Assembly (NCBI GenBank): GCA_015698045.1
Contig: BLAL01000205.1
Location: forward strand, 62,001 to 126,000
Source: Rhizophagus clarus
Lineage: Eukaryota > Glomeromycota > Glomeromycetes > Glomerales > Glomeraceae
Direction: 5' to 3'
DNA: 64,000 nt
Part shown: piece after piece, positions 1 through 11,806 of the stretch
Numbering within the stretch: the stretch's first letter is position 1
Layout: every line of letters begins with the position of its first letter
The notes under the pieces: generated by a model
Seen by the model: only the letters and a program-made list of their open reading frames with translations
Databases searched by the model: none
Told to the model about the DNA's origin: nothing
Program-made: the position numbers and the translations under genes

Positions 1-1120
1 TGATCATTTAGCCAGAACTTTATGGGTTACATTATTCTAAAAAATATAAAAAAAAAACTGTATTACCAAATTGAACAGTACAACAGATTACCGAATAGAA
101 AAATTTTAGCATCTGTTTTTTATACTACGATAATAAATAAGTATTCCAATATAGAAGTACCTTTATATTGCTTTTTATTACTAAATAAACAGTATTGGAA
201 ATTCAAAATTAAAAAAATGTAAAAATTTTACTTGTTATATATGGCATTATATAAAATTATAAAAAAATGCACTTTTTATATGAAGTAAATGTGCATACAC
301 ACATTTCATATATCGAATTTCCAATACTAAAAATAAACTATTAACAAGGCTATTGCTTATTTTTTTTATAGTTTTTCTTTTAGTTATTTATAATCAATTT
401 ATAATATAGCAACTCTTATTTAATATAACAGATTTTTATTAATATGTAATATTTAACCAATCAAATACATTAAAATTCTTTTATTATAATGAAGCAACCA
501 ATTAAATTGCTTAAATTTTTCAGTTTTACTATAATTCTATAGCAAATTTGAAGTATAAAACCTAGAGTTCATTATATTAAAAATTGATTATATTGTTTTT
601 ATAGTTAAAATAAAGTTGAATACTTCATTCTTAATTTACTTTAACTTGCTAATAATTTTCAATTTTTCTACTTGCAAATAAAATTCTTTAAAATGAATTA
701 TTTAATTTTTTGTAAACTTGTAAATGTTTTATATTTTTTTTAAGTATTTTATTTTATTTTTAAAATTTTTTTTTAAATAAATAATATATAATTTCTTTAA
801 AAATAAAATAAAATAAAGTTTTAAATACAATAAGTAATTAAATTTTAAATATTTAAAATATTTACTTTATTTAATATAAATTTATTATTATTTAAAAATT
901 ATTATTTCTTGACTTTTATTTAAAGGCAATTTCTATTTGTATATAGTTGTTTGAAACCTGTATTATGTAATTTACATAAAAAATTTTTATTGGCTAATTT
1001 TTTTGATTTTTATTAAAACAAGTTTAACTTAATAATATAAAATGTATTTATATTATAACAACATACATTAAGTTTAATAAAAATTTATTAACATGAAAAT
1101 ATAAAATGTATTTGTATTGT
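1..1120. other. AT-rich sequence without a gene
   Basis: This stretch is dominated by A/T homopolymers and short TA-rich words. No reading frame has conserved-looking content, and I see no TIR pair or tandem unit. The 66-codon open frame near position 22 has the composition expected of random AT-rich DNA. Confidence 0.6.
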
Positions 1121-1126
1121 AACAGT

Positions 1127-1830
1127 TCATGTTAATAAGATTTTATTGGTGTGAAATAAAAAGATGGGAATAAATAATATGAGGTTGATATAAAACAAAC
1201 TGGTAATGATAAAAGATGAAAAAAATGAAATGATCATGGTAAAAAGTAAAAAGGTGATTGTAAAGAATGAAATGATAATGGTAAATTGATGTAAAATGAA
1301 ATTATAGTAATGGGAAAAGTTAATGTAGAATAACATAGTGATGAAAAAAAAACAAAGAAAAAAATATTAATAGTGTTTACAAAAGTTCCTATTATAGTAA
1401 ATAAACATTTTTACGTGCATTTTTTATTTATCTTCTAGAAGTCATTCTGAAATGCTTAGGAGGTTCTTATAAAATAAAGCAGAATGAAAAAAATATTAGT
1501 AGCGTTTATTAATATTCTTATAGTTACCCATCTTCCACCATTTACCTTTTAGAAATATTTTGAAGTGTCCAAAAGATTCTTACAAAAAAACTAAAGTAAA
1601 GAATAAAAAAGAAGAAAAGAACATTAGTAATGCTTACTAATGTTCTTATAATCATTCTCTTCTTTCTATTTATCTTCCAAGGGCTGTTCTGAAGCATCTT
1701 TACAAAAAAAACAAATGAAATGAATGTTAGTAATATTTACTAATATTTCTATAATGATAAAGAAATTTCTATTTATTTTACAAGTACTGTTTTGAAGTAT
1801 TTAGAAAAAAGGATTTATTGGTCGATTAGT
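1127..1830 (-). repeat. Decayed minus-sense micro-exon-like array
   Basis: Three to four diverged units of ~110-120 bp repeat here, read on the minus strand. Each has a T-rich tract, an exon-like block (for example the block covering 1550-1590) and a perfect inverted repeat in the intron-like part. The clearest is AAGAACATTAGTAA at 1617-1630 pairing with 1634-1647 across a 3-nt loop, which contains the branch-site-like TTACTAA. The purine-rich stretch 1127-1340 is, on the other strand, the same TCATTTC-type pyrimidine tract found at 61.04-61.96 kb. The region is therefore probably one end of an element like that at 60.5-62.4 kb, in opposite orientation. It is too decayed to delimit. Confidence 0.45.
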
Positions 1831-1973
1831 TGATTATTAATCAATTATCACTGTGTTATAACAGATTTGCAGTATGTGCTTATTTAATAATAAACATGTG
1901 ATCAACACCTATGTATAAATTAAAATTCTCTTGTTATATTATATAAATTAAAATTAAATAATAAATCTACAAT

Positions 1974-2398
1974 AGAGTTTTGAATTTCTGGTTCAGTTCT
2001 GTTTTTGATTCTAATTTGATTCTCTAATATAAAATTTTACCAAAAGTGTTTTTCAGCTTAAAATTTTTACTGAAAAACGTTTTCAGGTCATACTTGCTTT
2101 TAATCAAAAATATTTTCAGTTAAAAAACACTACTGAAAAAATATTTTCAGTTTGAAAAATTAGTTCTAATTTCATTTTTAGATCAAAAAATGAAACTGAA
2201 ACCATTTTTTCAAAAAATACTTCAAACTAAAAATGTTTTCAGATGAAGTTTTTAACTAAAAAAATGTTTTTCAGTTAAAAGATGATTCTGAAAACATTTT
2301 TCAATAAAAATCTTATTCCAAAAAGCATCCAGTAAGGAACCAAGTTCAGAACTGAAAATGGAACTGAAAACAGAACTGAATTGAAAATTCAGAGCTCT
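1974..2398. mobile_element. Palindrome-rich MITE with perfect 10-bp TSD
   Basis: The ends form an imperfect TIR (AGAGTTTTGAATTTCTGG at the left, the complement of AGAGCTCTGAATTTT at the right). They are flanked by AATCTACAAT at 1964-1973 and 2399-2408. The 425-bp interior is made of short palindromes of the type CTGAAAACGTTTTCAG in both orientations and has no coding content. An 8-bp parse of the duplication (TCTACAAT) is possible if two more bases belong to the TIR, so hAT (8 bp) and Mutator-like (9-11 bp) origins cannot be separated. Confidence 0.8.
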
Positions 2399-2816
2399 AA
2401 TCTACAATTCAAAGTAGTATTTTTTAAAAATTTAATTACAGTATATATAATTTAATTCTAATTAATAAACTAAATAAATTTCAAATTACTATTATTTGCT
2501 AATAAATGCAAAATAAAACTATAAAATAATAATAAAAAAAATTAAGTTTAATTATATTATTATATATTACAGGTCATAATACTTCAGGTATTTTGCAAAT
2601 TTTTAAAGATTGATCTTATACTAGTATTAGCAAAAATAAAGAATAAACATTTTCACATTATTTTTAACAACAAACAACAAGATAAAGCCAAAGGTTTAGG
2701 GATAGCCATCATTATCAATCAGAAATGGTAAGCACATTTTTATAATTACGATCAAATATTACTATATATTACTAGAATCAAATTACTTTTTTCTTAAAGG
2801 GAATTATGGATATAGG

Positions 2817-3427
2817 TATACATGAAACCAAAATTGGTTAATTTTAACCCTTAAAATGGTTGAAATGATCAAAATGATTTTAATCTGAACCCCTTCAAAA
2901 GTCGAAATGACCAAAATTACATCATAATTATATGATTTTTATAGTAAACAATAATATTAAAATTCAAAGTTAACGATCTCTGCATCTAGTAATCTGATTT
3001 TTATGATTTTTACATGGTTGGATTCAGCTCATCGAGAGGATTTTAATGATATATGTTGCATATTTGTAGCTTCAATATTGACAGAGTTATTCACGTTTAA
3101 AATTTGGTATTAAATAGTCTTATTACTCTTATAATAAACAATAATATTAAAATTCAAAGTTAATAATCTCTGCATTCAGTGATCTGAATTTTATGATCTT
3201 AATGTGGTTGGATTCAGCTTATCAAGATGATTCCAATGATATGTGTTGCATATCTGTAACATCAATATTGATGGAGTTATTTATGTTTAAAATTTAGTAT
3301 TAAATTATAATTATAAAAATCATATGACTATGATGTAATTTTGATTATTTTGATTTTAATTTTGACTTTTGACCTTCCCAAGTTGAAATATTTTGACTTT
3401 TGGGTTTTAATTTTAACTTCATGTATA
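2817..3427. mobile_element. MITE-like inverted-repeat element with internal tandem repeat
   Basis: Left and right arms (TATACATGAA... and its complement) are complementary over more than 100 bp with divergence, including matching words around the ATCATATGA motifs. Between the arms a ~190-bp sequence occurs twice in tandem (about 2941-3130 and 3131-3315, recognised by the shared words ATTCAAAGTTAA and GGTTGGATTCAGC). No clean target-site duplication is visible, so the ends are approximate. Confidence 0.55.
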
Positions 3428-3545
3428 TATTTATCAATAATATTCTATATGAATCTTAGGAAATCTATCAAAAAAAATTTTCTATCGAATTTAAAAAGTT
3501 TTATAAATAAAATGTTATTGTTGAAAAAATCTAAAAATCTGCTAA

Positions 3546-3775
3546 TATATAATAAGCCAATTAGCAACCAATCAGTTATCAATCTGATATGTGATCTATT
3601 AATAACTGGTAAATTCAACTGTACACCAATCAGTCATCAATCAGCCATATGATCAGTTGATAATTGATTTGGAATTTATACCTGATTGATGACCGATTGA
3701 AAGAATCAGTCATCAATAGGTAACCAATCAGTTACCAATCAGCCACATGACCAATTGATGACTGATTTAACTTCA
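3546..3775. repeat. Inverted-repeat cluster of CCAATCAGT words
   Basis: About eight copies of CCAATCAGT/ACTGATTGG-like words lie in both orientations, so the region could fold into a long imperfect hairpin. A weaker relative is at 18.86-18.91 kb. No TSD or coding content is seen. It may be a decayed MITE next to the larger element starting at 3804. Confidence 0.4.
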
Positions 3776-4499
3776 TTTGACCTGTGTACAGAAGTATCTT
3801 TCCAGGACCCTGAATAATATATATATAAGTTAGATGAAAATTTCAAAATTTACTATGATCAATAAGCAAATTATTTTAAGTTTTGCTAGTAAGCAAACTC
3901 TTATTATAACCTTTGAATTTTTTATTCTGCTAAGCAATTTTTTTTCTGACATATATAACTTTATTTAAGTATAATAAATATATATATAATAATAGTAATA
4001 AATTAATTTTTTATATCATTACAAAAAAAAATTGTGAAATTTATTCACTAAATATTAATAAATTAATAATATAAAATGATATACTACATATCGGCAGATT
4101 TGTCCACTCATCCGAATATATTAAATTTTGTTATACAAAGTATATATTAGTTAAGGATGTGCAATATAATGATCAAAAAAAAATGTATATGATTTTTAAA
4201 AAATAAAAAAAAAAGCAACTAGCACAATTTTAATTTTGACCAGAATTAACATAATTTTGGTCAGATTTATTATATCGTTAGATTTATTTAAATCATCATA
4301 CAAATTTAAAGATACTAAAAAACACTAATAGATTATTTGATAAATTAAAACTTCCTATAACATATTTTTGTATCTTTTTTGTTTCAATAACATATTTTTG
4401 CTCTCCATTATTTCTATAATATATTTTCATTTTTCATCATTTCTTACAATATATTTTTGTTTATCATTTTCCATATCATCTTTTGCACTTTCATAACTA

Positions 4500-5262
4500 A
4501 CAATCCTATAATAGGTTAATTTCCTATCCTTTAATTACTTTTCAAGTGTTGTTCTGAAATGTCCAAAAGCAACATTCCTTAAAAAAATCATGAAAAAATG
4601 GTCCTTTTTTACCTTGTAAATAGTAATTCAAAAGTCAACCTTATAAAAAAAGAAAAAAAAAACGTTAGCAATGTTTTTTACGAAAAATCCCTCACCCGGT
4701 CCTTACCTAAATTTCAAAATCTGGTTTGTATTTCGTAGTAATCACCCAGCAATCCTACAATAAAGAAGAAAAAGCAACATTATTAATGCTCCTACAACAA
4801 AAAAAACCTCATAAAATACATTTTATTTCGTGAATCCTAAATACAAAAGATATCCCTAAAGAAAAAAAAGAGAAAGGGAATGTTAGTTACGTTTCTGCAA
4901 TAAAAAAAATATGACTCTTCCTTCTGTAACCATTTCATCAATTTCAAGCAGAAGCCATTACTAGAGAAAAAAAAAGAAAAGAAAAGAAACATTAGTGATG
5001 TTTCTGCAATAAAAAAAAACACAATTACTCTTTTGTAACTTATATTTTACTGAATTCCAAGCCAGGTGTTGCCTCTAAAGAAAAAAAAGAGAAAAGGAAC
5101 GTTAATTACATTCCTGTAATAAAGAAAATACAATACTCCTTTATATCTTACCATTTCGCCAAATTTCAAGCCAAGAGCTTTTCCTAGAAAAAAAAAGAAA
5201 AGGAACGTTAGTAACATTCCAAAAATAATACCCTCTCTCAACTTACATTTTCAGTATTACAA
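4500..5262 (-). repeat. Micro-exon-like array, minus sense
   Basis: Units of ~115-125 bp are read on the minus strand. One clear unit has an acceptor (TTATTGTAG), an exon-like block of ~48 nt around 4710-4755, donor GTAAGG, and TTGCTAACG as branch-site-like word in the intron. A later unit contains GGAATGTTACTAACGTTCC on the minus strand (5202-5220), where the branch word sits between complementary arms. Exon-like blocks are more diverged than in the plus array at 6.0-7.5 kb and several donors are mutated. Apparent open frames here (4837-5241) only read through the units. Confidence 0.6.
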
Positions 5263-5434
5263 AATTCAAGTCTGGAAGTCGTACTAATGCCATATCTAAC
5301 AAAAAATAATAAAGTTTTAAAACCGATTTAAAAAATAAAAAATAACAGTTCAAATAACTGGTTTTCTTTTTTTTTAAAAAAAATAAAACTTAACGGTTCA
5401 ACAACCATTTTAGTGAAAAAAAAATTCTTTTTTA

Positions 5435-5467
<33 letters not shown>

Positions 5468-5997
5468 TAGAAAGAAAGAATAAAATTATAAAATAACAGT
5501 CTATTACAGCAGTTTATTTTATTTTGTTTTTTTGTTTTTTTTTTAAATAATCGAAAGAAATAAATAAAATAAAAATAAAAACGCTTAAAAAAAGCGTTTT
5601 TTTTAATTAAATTTTTTTTTTAAAAAAATCCATTTATTGAACGCTATCAAGAAAAAAATAAAAAAGGTCAAGGTAATATCAAATAATATGATTACCATTT
5701 ATGATAGTCTTAATTTATGAGTTAACATAAAAAAAGGAAGGAATGTGTAATATGTATTTTATTTATTTATTTTATTATTTTTATTATTTTATTAATGACC
5801 CAAATATTCAGATCAGTTTGGTATCAAATATTGATCATTTGACAGTTTTGACTCATCGATAATCTTTTTTTATTTGAAAAAGAAAAAAAAAATTATTATT
5901 TTTTATTTCAGATCTGGGGATAAAAATAATAAGATACATACATATTCATATTCAATTTTTAAAAATTATTATTAAAAAAATTTTTTTTTTTCTTATT

Positions 5998-7490
5998 ATT
6001 GTAGGGTACCGGATGAAATATACAAAATGAATTTTGGGAATTATGTAAATGGAGGGGAGGGAAGTGTATTTATTTGGTTTTTTTTTTAAGTAAAACGTTT
6101 TTAACGTTTCTTTTCTTTTTTGTAGGATTATTGGACAAATATACGAACTAAATATGAAGCTGGACTCTGGAAATTATGTAAGTGGAAAGGGAGGGCAGGG
6201 TGTATTTGTTTGTCTGATTTTTTTAAAAACTGTGTAACTTTTCTTTTCTAGTTTATAAAGTGCCAGACGAATACTATGAACTGGACCTTAGAGTTGAAGT
6301 AAATGGAGGGAGAAGATCAACAAACATTATTAACAGAAATGTTTTTAACGTTTCTTTTTTTTGTAGGGTGCCAGACGAATACTACGAACTGGACCTTAGA
6401 ATTGAAGTGAGTGGAGAGGGGGAAGCTCAATTTCATTATTAATAGAAACGGTTTTAATGTTTCTTTTCTTTTTTGTAGGTTTTCGAACGAATAACATAAA
6501 CCGGGCTTTAGAATTTAGGTAAATGGAGGGAGGAGGTCAATAAACGTTGTTAACATAAATGTTTTTAACGTTTCTTTTTTTTGTAGGGTGCCGGATGAAT
6601 ACTACGAACTGGACTTTAGAATTGAAGTGAGTGGAGGGGTAAGGACAATTTTGTTATTAATAGAAATGGTTTTAATGCTTCTTCTTTTCCTTTTGTAGGT
6701 TTCTGGACGAATAATACGAATCAGACTTTAGAATTTAGGTAAATAGAGGGAGGAGGTCAACAAACATTATTAACATAAACATTTTTAACATTTCTTTTTT
6801 TTTGTAGGGTGCCAGACGAATACTATGAACTGGACTTTAGAATTGAAGTGAGTGGAGGAAGGTAGGTTAATTTTGTTATTAATAGAAACGATTAACGCTT
6901 CTTCTTTTCTTTTTGTAGGTTTCCAGACGAATAATACGAACTGGACTTTAGAATTTAGGTAAATGGAGGAAGGAGGTCAACAAACATTGTTAACAGAAAT
7001 GTTTTTAACATTTCCTTTTTTTTATAGGGTGCCGGATGAATAATACGAACTGGACTTTAGAATTGAGGTGAGTGGAGGGAGGGGAGGTTAATTTTGTTAT
7101 CAATAGAAACAGTTTTAACGTTTCTTCTTTTCTTTTTTGTAGGTTTCCAGATGAATACTACGAACCAGACTTTGGAATTGAGGCAAGTGAGAGGGGAAAA
7201 AGGAGATTTGTTTTTTTAATAGAACATTTCTAACATTTCTATTTTTTTTTCTGCAGGTTGCTGGCAGGATGAATCAGGACCTACGCAAGATAGTGTAAGA
7301 GGAGGACCACAGGGTTAAAAATTCTTTTAATATTAAAAAAAATGTACCAACATTTCTTATTTGTTTTATTTTAGGTTGTCAGAATCATGACTTGGAATAC
7401 TTGGAATGTAAGCTTGAGGAAGGAGGAAGGGACTTTTTTTAATATTAAATGTACTAAACATTTTTTGTTTTTTTTTAGGTTGCCAGACTT
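5998..7490 (+). repeat. Micro-exon-like array, plus sense, ~14 units with 220-bp dimer
   Basis: Acceptor-like T-tracts ending in TAG/AAG recur at about 6004, 6125, 6249, 6366, 6478, 6586, 6698, 6807, 6918, 7027, 7142, 7256, 7374 and 7480. Each is followed by a ~40-nt block and then GTGAGT, GTAAAT or GTAAGT. Two block types alternate: GGTGCCAGACGAATACTACG... followed by GTGAGTGGAGGG, and GTTTCCAGACGAATAATACG... followed by GTAAATGGAGG. The higher-order period is therefore ~220 bp. The first type translates to VPDEYYELDLRIE. AATAAA words follow the last unit at ~7521 and ~7542. I cannot tell whether it is transcribed. Confidence 0.7.
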
Positions 7491-9675
7491 TTAGTCAATG
7501 AAAAAATTTTTTTTTATCACAATAAAGTCAAATATTAATTAAAACAATAAAATTAATTACATATAAATTAATTTTAAATGAAAAAAAAACAATTACATGT
7601 CAAAATATATTTTAATTTTGACATTTGACATTTGCCTAATTGATAAAACTATTATTTATCGACCCTCGTTGTCTTATAAATTCATAAAAGATTCAACTCT
7701 GTAATTCGTTTCGATCCTCATAAATCGTAATCAATTTCAACACTTATTTCAACCTTGTAATTAATTAACGATCACCTATCTAAAGTTAAAGCTTTCATAC
7801 TGGCAGATTTAAATATCACGAGATTTTAATGTCTGTTAAGTGATTTCTCTAAGAGGAAAGTTTGTTGCCTACATGAGTTTTAAAATCATCATCAATAAAT
7901 GATATAAAGGAAGATTCTTAGTCTCTATATTTTAAAAACAAAATTTTTAAAATTAAAAATTAATAAAAGATAATGAAAATTTTGGTTATTTCTTTATTTT
8001 CAAAATTCTTTAAATATGATAGCAAATTCATATAAAATCCAGTTATTCTTACAGCCTTATTTCTTATAGCCTTATTTTTAATTATTTACATCATGAAAAG
8101 CTTTTGAAGAATAAATAATACCATTAACAACTGCAAATAACTACTATTGTATTCACAAAACTTTTATTTGCAACTGGTGTAAAAAGTGATGAGTTCTTAA
8201 AATAGTTGATGGGTTATAAAAAGTCGTTATTATTTTAATTTTTAAGCATGAGTTGTAAAAAAATGTTTTATTTTCTGATTATTCTATATAAGATTGATAA
8301 GATGAATGTGTAACACAATCGTATTTTGCACTGTTTACTAATTTTTTATTAAAAATTCTTAATTTAAGCTAATTTCAAGGATTGGCGCATATGACTTCAG
8401 AATTTTTAATTTTAATTAATATTAATATAATATTAATATACTATTGCTATTTTAAAAATAGTTTTAAAATTTGGAATTAAAATTTGGAATTTTTTATAAA
8501 TATTATTATATTTAGATTTATAAATTAAAATATAAATTATTGCCAACCCTTCTGAACAATTTCTTAAAGTTAACAAGTTGATTTAAAATAAAAAAAATTA
8601 CACTTTAAAATTAAAATCACTTAACAATAAATAATTGAAAGTACAAATGTTGGTCGCATTCCATGAATATTAATCCAATCATCCTATAAATTTTATATAA
8701 ATAGATTCGACCTCGTTGAACAACTTTATTTAAGCGGAAAAAGGCAATTTCATTTGACCAAAGTAGTAAAATCATGCTCTGAAGTTGCAAAATGGGTTTT
8801 CGCAAAAAAATTAATAATACAAAAATAGCCAATACTTCACAAATATTAGTCCAATCATTATAAAAATTTATATGCAGGTAGATTTGATATCACTGAACAA
8901 CTTTTTAAACATAAAAAAGTAATTTCATTTGACCAAAGTGATGTTATTACATCCTGAAGTTAAAAGAGAAAAAAAAATTTTTTTGGAGTTAGTACTGTTT
9001 AAAAAATATAATTATCTTCACAAATATTATACTTAGAATCATAAAAATTGAAATACAAATACTTTTTACACTGCTGAACAATTTACTTAAACATAAAAGG
9101 TAATTTCATTTGTCTAAAATTCATTTTATATATGAGTAAAATTAGTAAACAAAAAATAAGAATATAAGAATATTATTATAAAAACATAATTTTTTTTTAT
9201 AAATATTAAATACAATATTGTGTTTATAAAATTAAAATGTGTAAAATAATAGAAAAGAAGTATCAGTTTAAAAAAATTTTTTGTAAAAATTTTTTTTGAT
9301 ATACGTGAGAAATTAAAATTTTCTCTATATATATATGAAAATCTTTGTTATATGAATAAAGGGTTCTGTTACGCAAATATAATTACTGAGCTGAAATAAA
9401 AATAAGTTTAGCTATGCATTTAAATATCTAACCAACTAAAAATTTTATATTAAAGTAAGCAAATAAAAGTCTTACATAGGGGTTTTTTTTTATATAATCA
9501 TTAAACAAACTCAAATCTAACATATTTATATATTGTTCAGGGTTCTATTTTTCCCTTTTAATTCACAGAAGTTTAGTTCTGAGAGAATCTTATGATCTTT
9601 AATTAACTTTCTTAGTTTGTTGTTTAACAGTTTAGTTGCACATTTCCTAATATTATCCAATAATATAATGGAATA

Positions 9676-11738
9676 CCGTAAAATCGTGAAAATAAGCACC
9701 CCTCGAAAATAAGCACCCCTGTCAATTTGCAACAGCATTCGTAAAAAATTAAAAATAAGCACCCCTCATAAGCACCCCCAAAAATTGAAATTGCTATTAA
9801 TTTGTAATACGTGAAAAAAAGTTTTTTTCTTAAAAAAAAATTCACCGGTAATTTTTATTTAAAAATATTACTGGTATTAAATATTTTATTTTTAAATTTT
9901 ATAAGAAACGGCTTTAAAGAGAACGTACTTCAGCTCTAAACGGAAATATGGTAAGTATAAAAGGGGAGCTCATACATTTACTTAAAGAAACGAACACTAA
10001 CTTCTTTTACAATTATTTTTGTAGAAAAGTTTTTTAGGATATAATCTGTAAAATAAAATATAGTAGGTATGAGGAGGAAACTTCAGCATTTTGTTTAAGA
10101 AACTTCACTAATGTTTCTTTTTGTTTAATTTTTTGTAGGAAATACATTTTTATCAGCTTTGCAATTTACGATTTGTGACGGGGTTAAGATTGCAACAATT
10201 TATTGAGAAATAAACTGATAAGAATTTTAATTGTCAACAATTTCGGTACTATCATCTAGTTTGTCTAAATTTTCTTCTTCAATTTTTGCAATTAATTTGT
10301 TAATTTCTTCGTAAACCATAATATCTTCAGATCCGTCTAACATATTCAAAATAGCACATTTTTTAAAAGAATTAAAGATAATTTGATCAGAAATAGCATC
10401 CCATGAATGCTTGACCCAGCCATATACATCACTAATTCTTGCTCTTTTCAAATTACCAGCTTCTATTTCACCAGCACCATCTTGACACATCCATTCATGC
10501 CATTCTTTTCGCATATTATCTTTGAAAGGCTTATTTATTGATACGTCCAATGGTTGGCATATACTAATTAGTCCTGCAGGAATAATGGCTAAGTGAAAAT
10601 CATACTGTTTAAACTTGTCTTTTACACTTTCTTTCAAATGACCCCAGAAAGAATCATACACCATCATGGCAGATTCTTTTGACAAATTCTCAGCCATACG
10701 TAATCTAAATAAAAATTCAATATATTTCTTCATTAAATCTGATGTCATCCATCCATTTTCTTGAAACTAACAGATAACACCTTTTGGAATAACTTCTCCA
10801 CGAGGAAGTTGTTTTCCTTTAAAAATACAAATGGCTGAATATTTAGAACCATCTAAATAATAAAACATTGTTAAATTTAAACAAATACAAATAAAATCTA
10901 CGAAATTTAAAAATTCTTACTAGCTGAACAAGTTAAAACTACTGTAAACCAATTTTTATCATTACCAGTAGTATGAATATGCACTGTTTTGTCTCCTTTA
11001 TTATTAATAGTCATGTTTCCTGCCATATCAAACCATATGGGAGTTTCGTCCATATTATAAATGCTATTCAGATCAAAGTTATATTGTGATCTTAGTCGTA
11101 TAATAAAGTGCTTAAAATTTTCCAATTTTTCATCAGTGTCTTCAGGTAATTTTTGCGAAATTTTAGTTCTTCTTCTTAATGATAAATCAAATCTTTTCAT
11201 AAAAGATTGAATCCAAGAAAGGGTTCCTTGAAATTCATCATCTCCTACTGGATATAATCTTTGAATTGTAGGCTCATTAAGGATTTTATACATTTGTAAT
11301 TTTACTATTGTATAATTAACCGCTAAGCCTTTTTTTCTTTGTTCAATTATCCATTTATATAATTTGTCTTCTGCCTTTGAATAAAAAGCCTTTTTACCAG
11401 ATCCAATATACTTCTTTTTTTTGTTCTCTTTTTCCCAATCATCACTTTTTTTAATCCATCTTCCGATCATTGGAGCATTTAAATTAAAATGTCTTGCTGC
11501 AGCATTTCTTCCATTTATTTGAGCATATTTCACTACTATCAATTTTTCTTCAATTAAATATGAAGTTCTTTCTCTTACACCAACTTTTTTGTTTGTCATT
11601 TCTTTAAGAAAAAGTATATTCTTTTGCATAAAAAAAAAAGATTAAGGGGTAAAAAAAATCGCAAAAATAAGCACCCTTATCAATTTTTGTGATCACGTGA
11701 TTGCAAAAAAAGGGGTGTTTATTTTCACAATTTTACGG
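9676..11738. mobile_element. Pogo/Tigger-like DNA transposon, nearly intact
   Basis: The element has ~28-bp TIRs beginning CCGTAAAATYGTGAAAATAA, flanked by TA at 9674-9675 and 11739-11740, as expected for the Tc1/mariner-pogo superfamily. Additional AATAAGCACCCC words near both ends (9690-9780 at the left, ~11665 at the right) look like subterminal transposase-binding repeats. The single gene inside encodes a DDD transposase on the minus strand with one intron and one nonsense codon. The right-end repeat includes a CACGTG palindrome at ~11695. Confidence 0.88.
10227..11629 (-). pseudogene. Pogo-like DDD transposase, one nonsense codon
   Basis: The gene has two exons, 11629-10921 and 10852-10227, joined by a 68-bp GT-AG intron (donor GTAAGA). 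Together they would encode ~444 residues. The N-terminal third resembles a helix-turn-helix DNA-binding region (word NAAARHFNLN). The catalytic triad is visible as YNMDETP, MVYDSFWGH and QPLDVSINK, the expected D-D-D layout of pogo transposases, which cut and paste the element at TA. An in-frame TAG at 10767-10769 lies where the frame otherwise continues (VIC-stop-FQENGW), so this copy is probably inactive unless read through. Translation could instead start 11 codons downstream at MTNKK. Confidence 0.85.
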
Positions 11739-11806
11739 TATATATTGTTAAAATCGTAATTAAATACATCTGGTTTTGATATAGAGCAAATAATAGATTA
11801 GCGCTA

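Larger units (their letters stand above)
3804..9546. mobile_element. 5.7-kb TIR element (AGGACCCYGAA family) carrying divergent arrays
   Basis: The TIR is AGGACCCTGAATAATATATA at the left, matching the complement of the right end at 9520-9546. It is flanked by an 8-bp near-perfect duplication (ATCTTTCC at 3796-3803, ATTTTTCC at 9547-9554). The outer ~190 bp on the left and ~1 kb on the right are homologous to the compact 1.33-kb element at 16468-17797. The extra ~4.5 kb in the middle carries two outward-pointing micro-exon-like arrays. The 8-bp duplication fits a hAT-like class. No transposase is seen, so it is non-autonomous. Confidence 0.75.
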
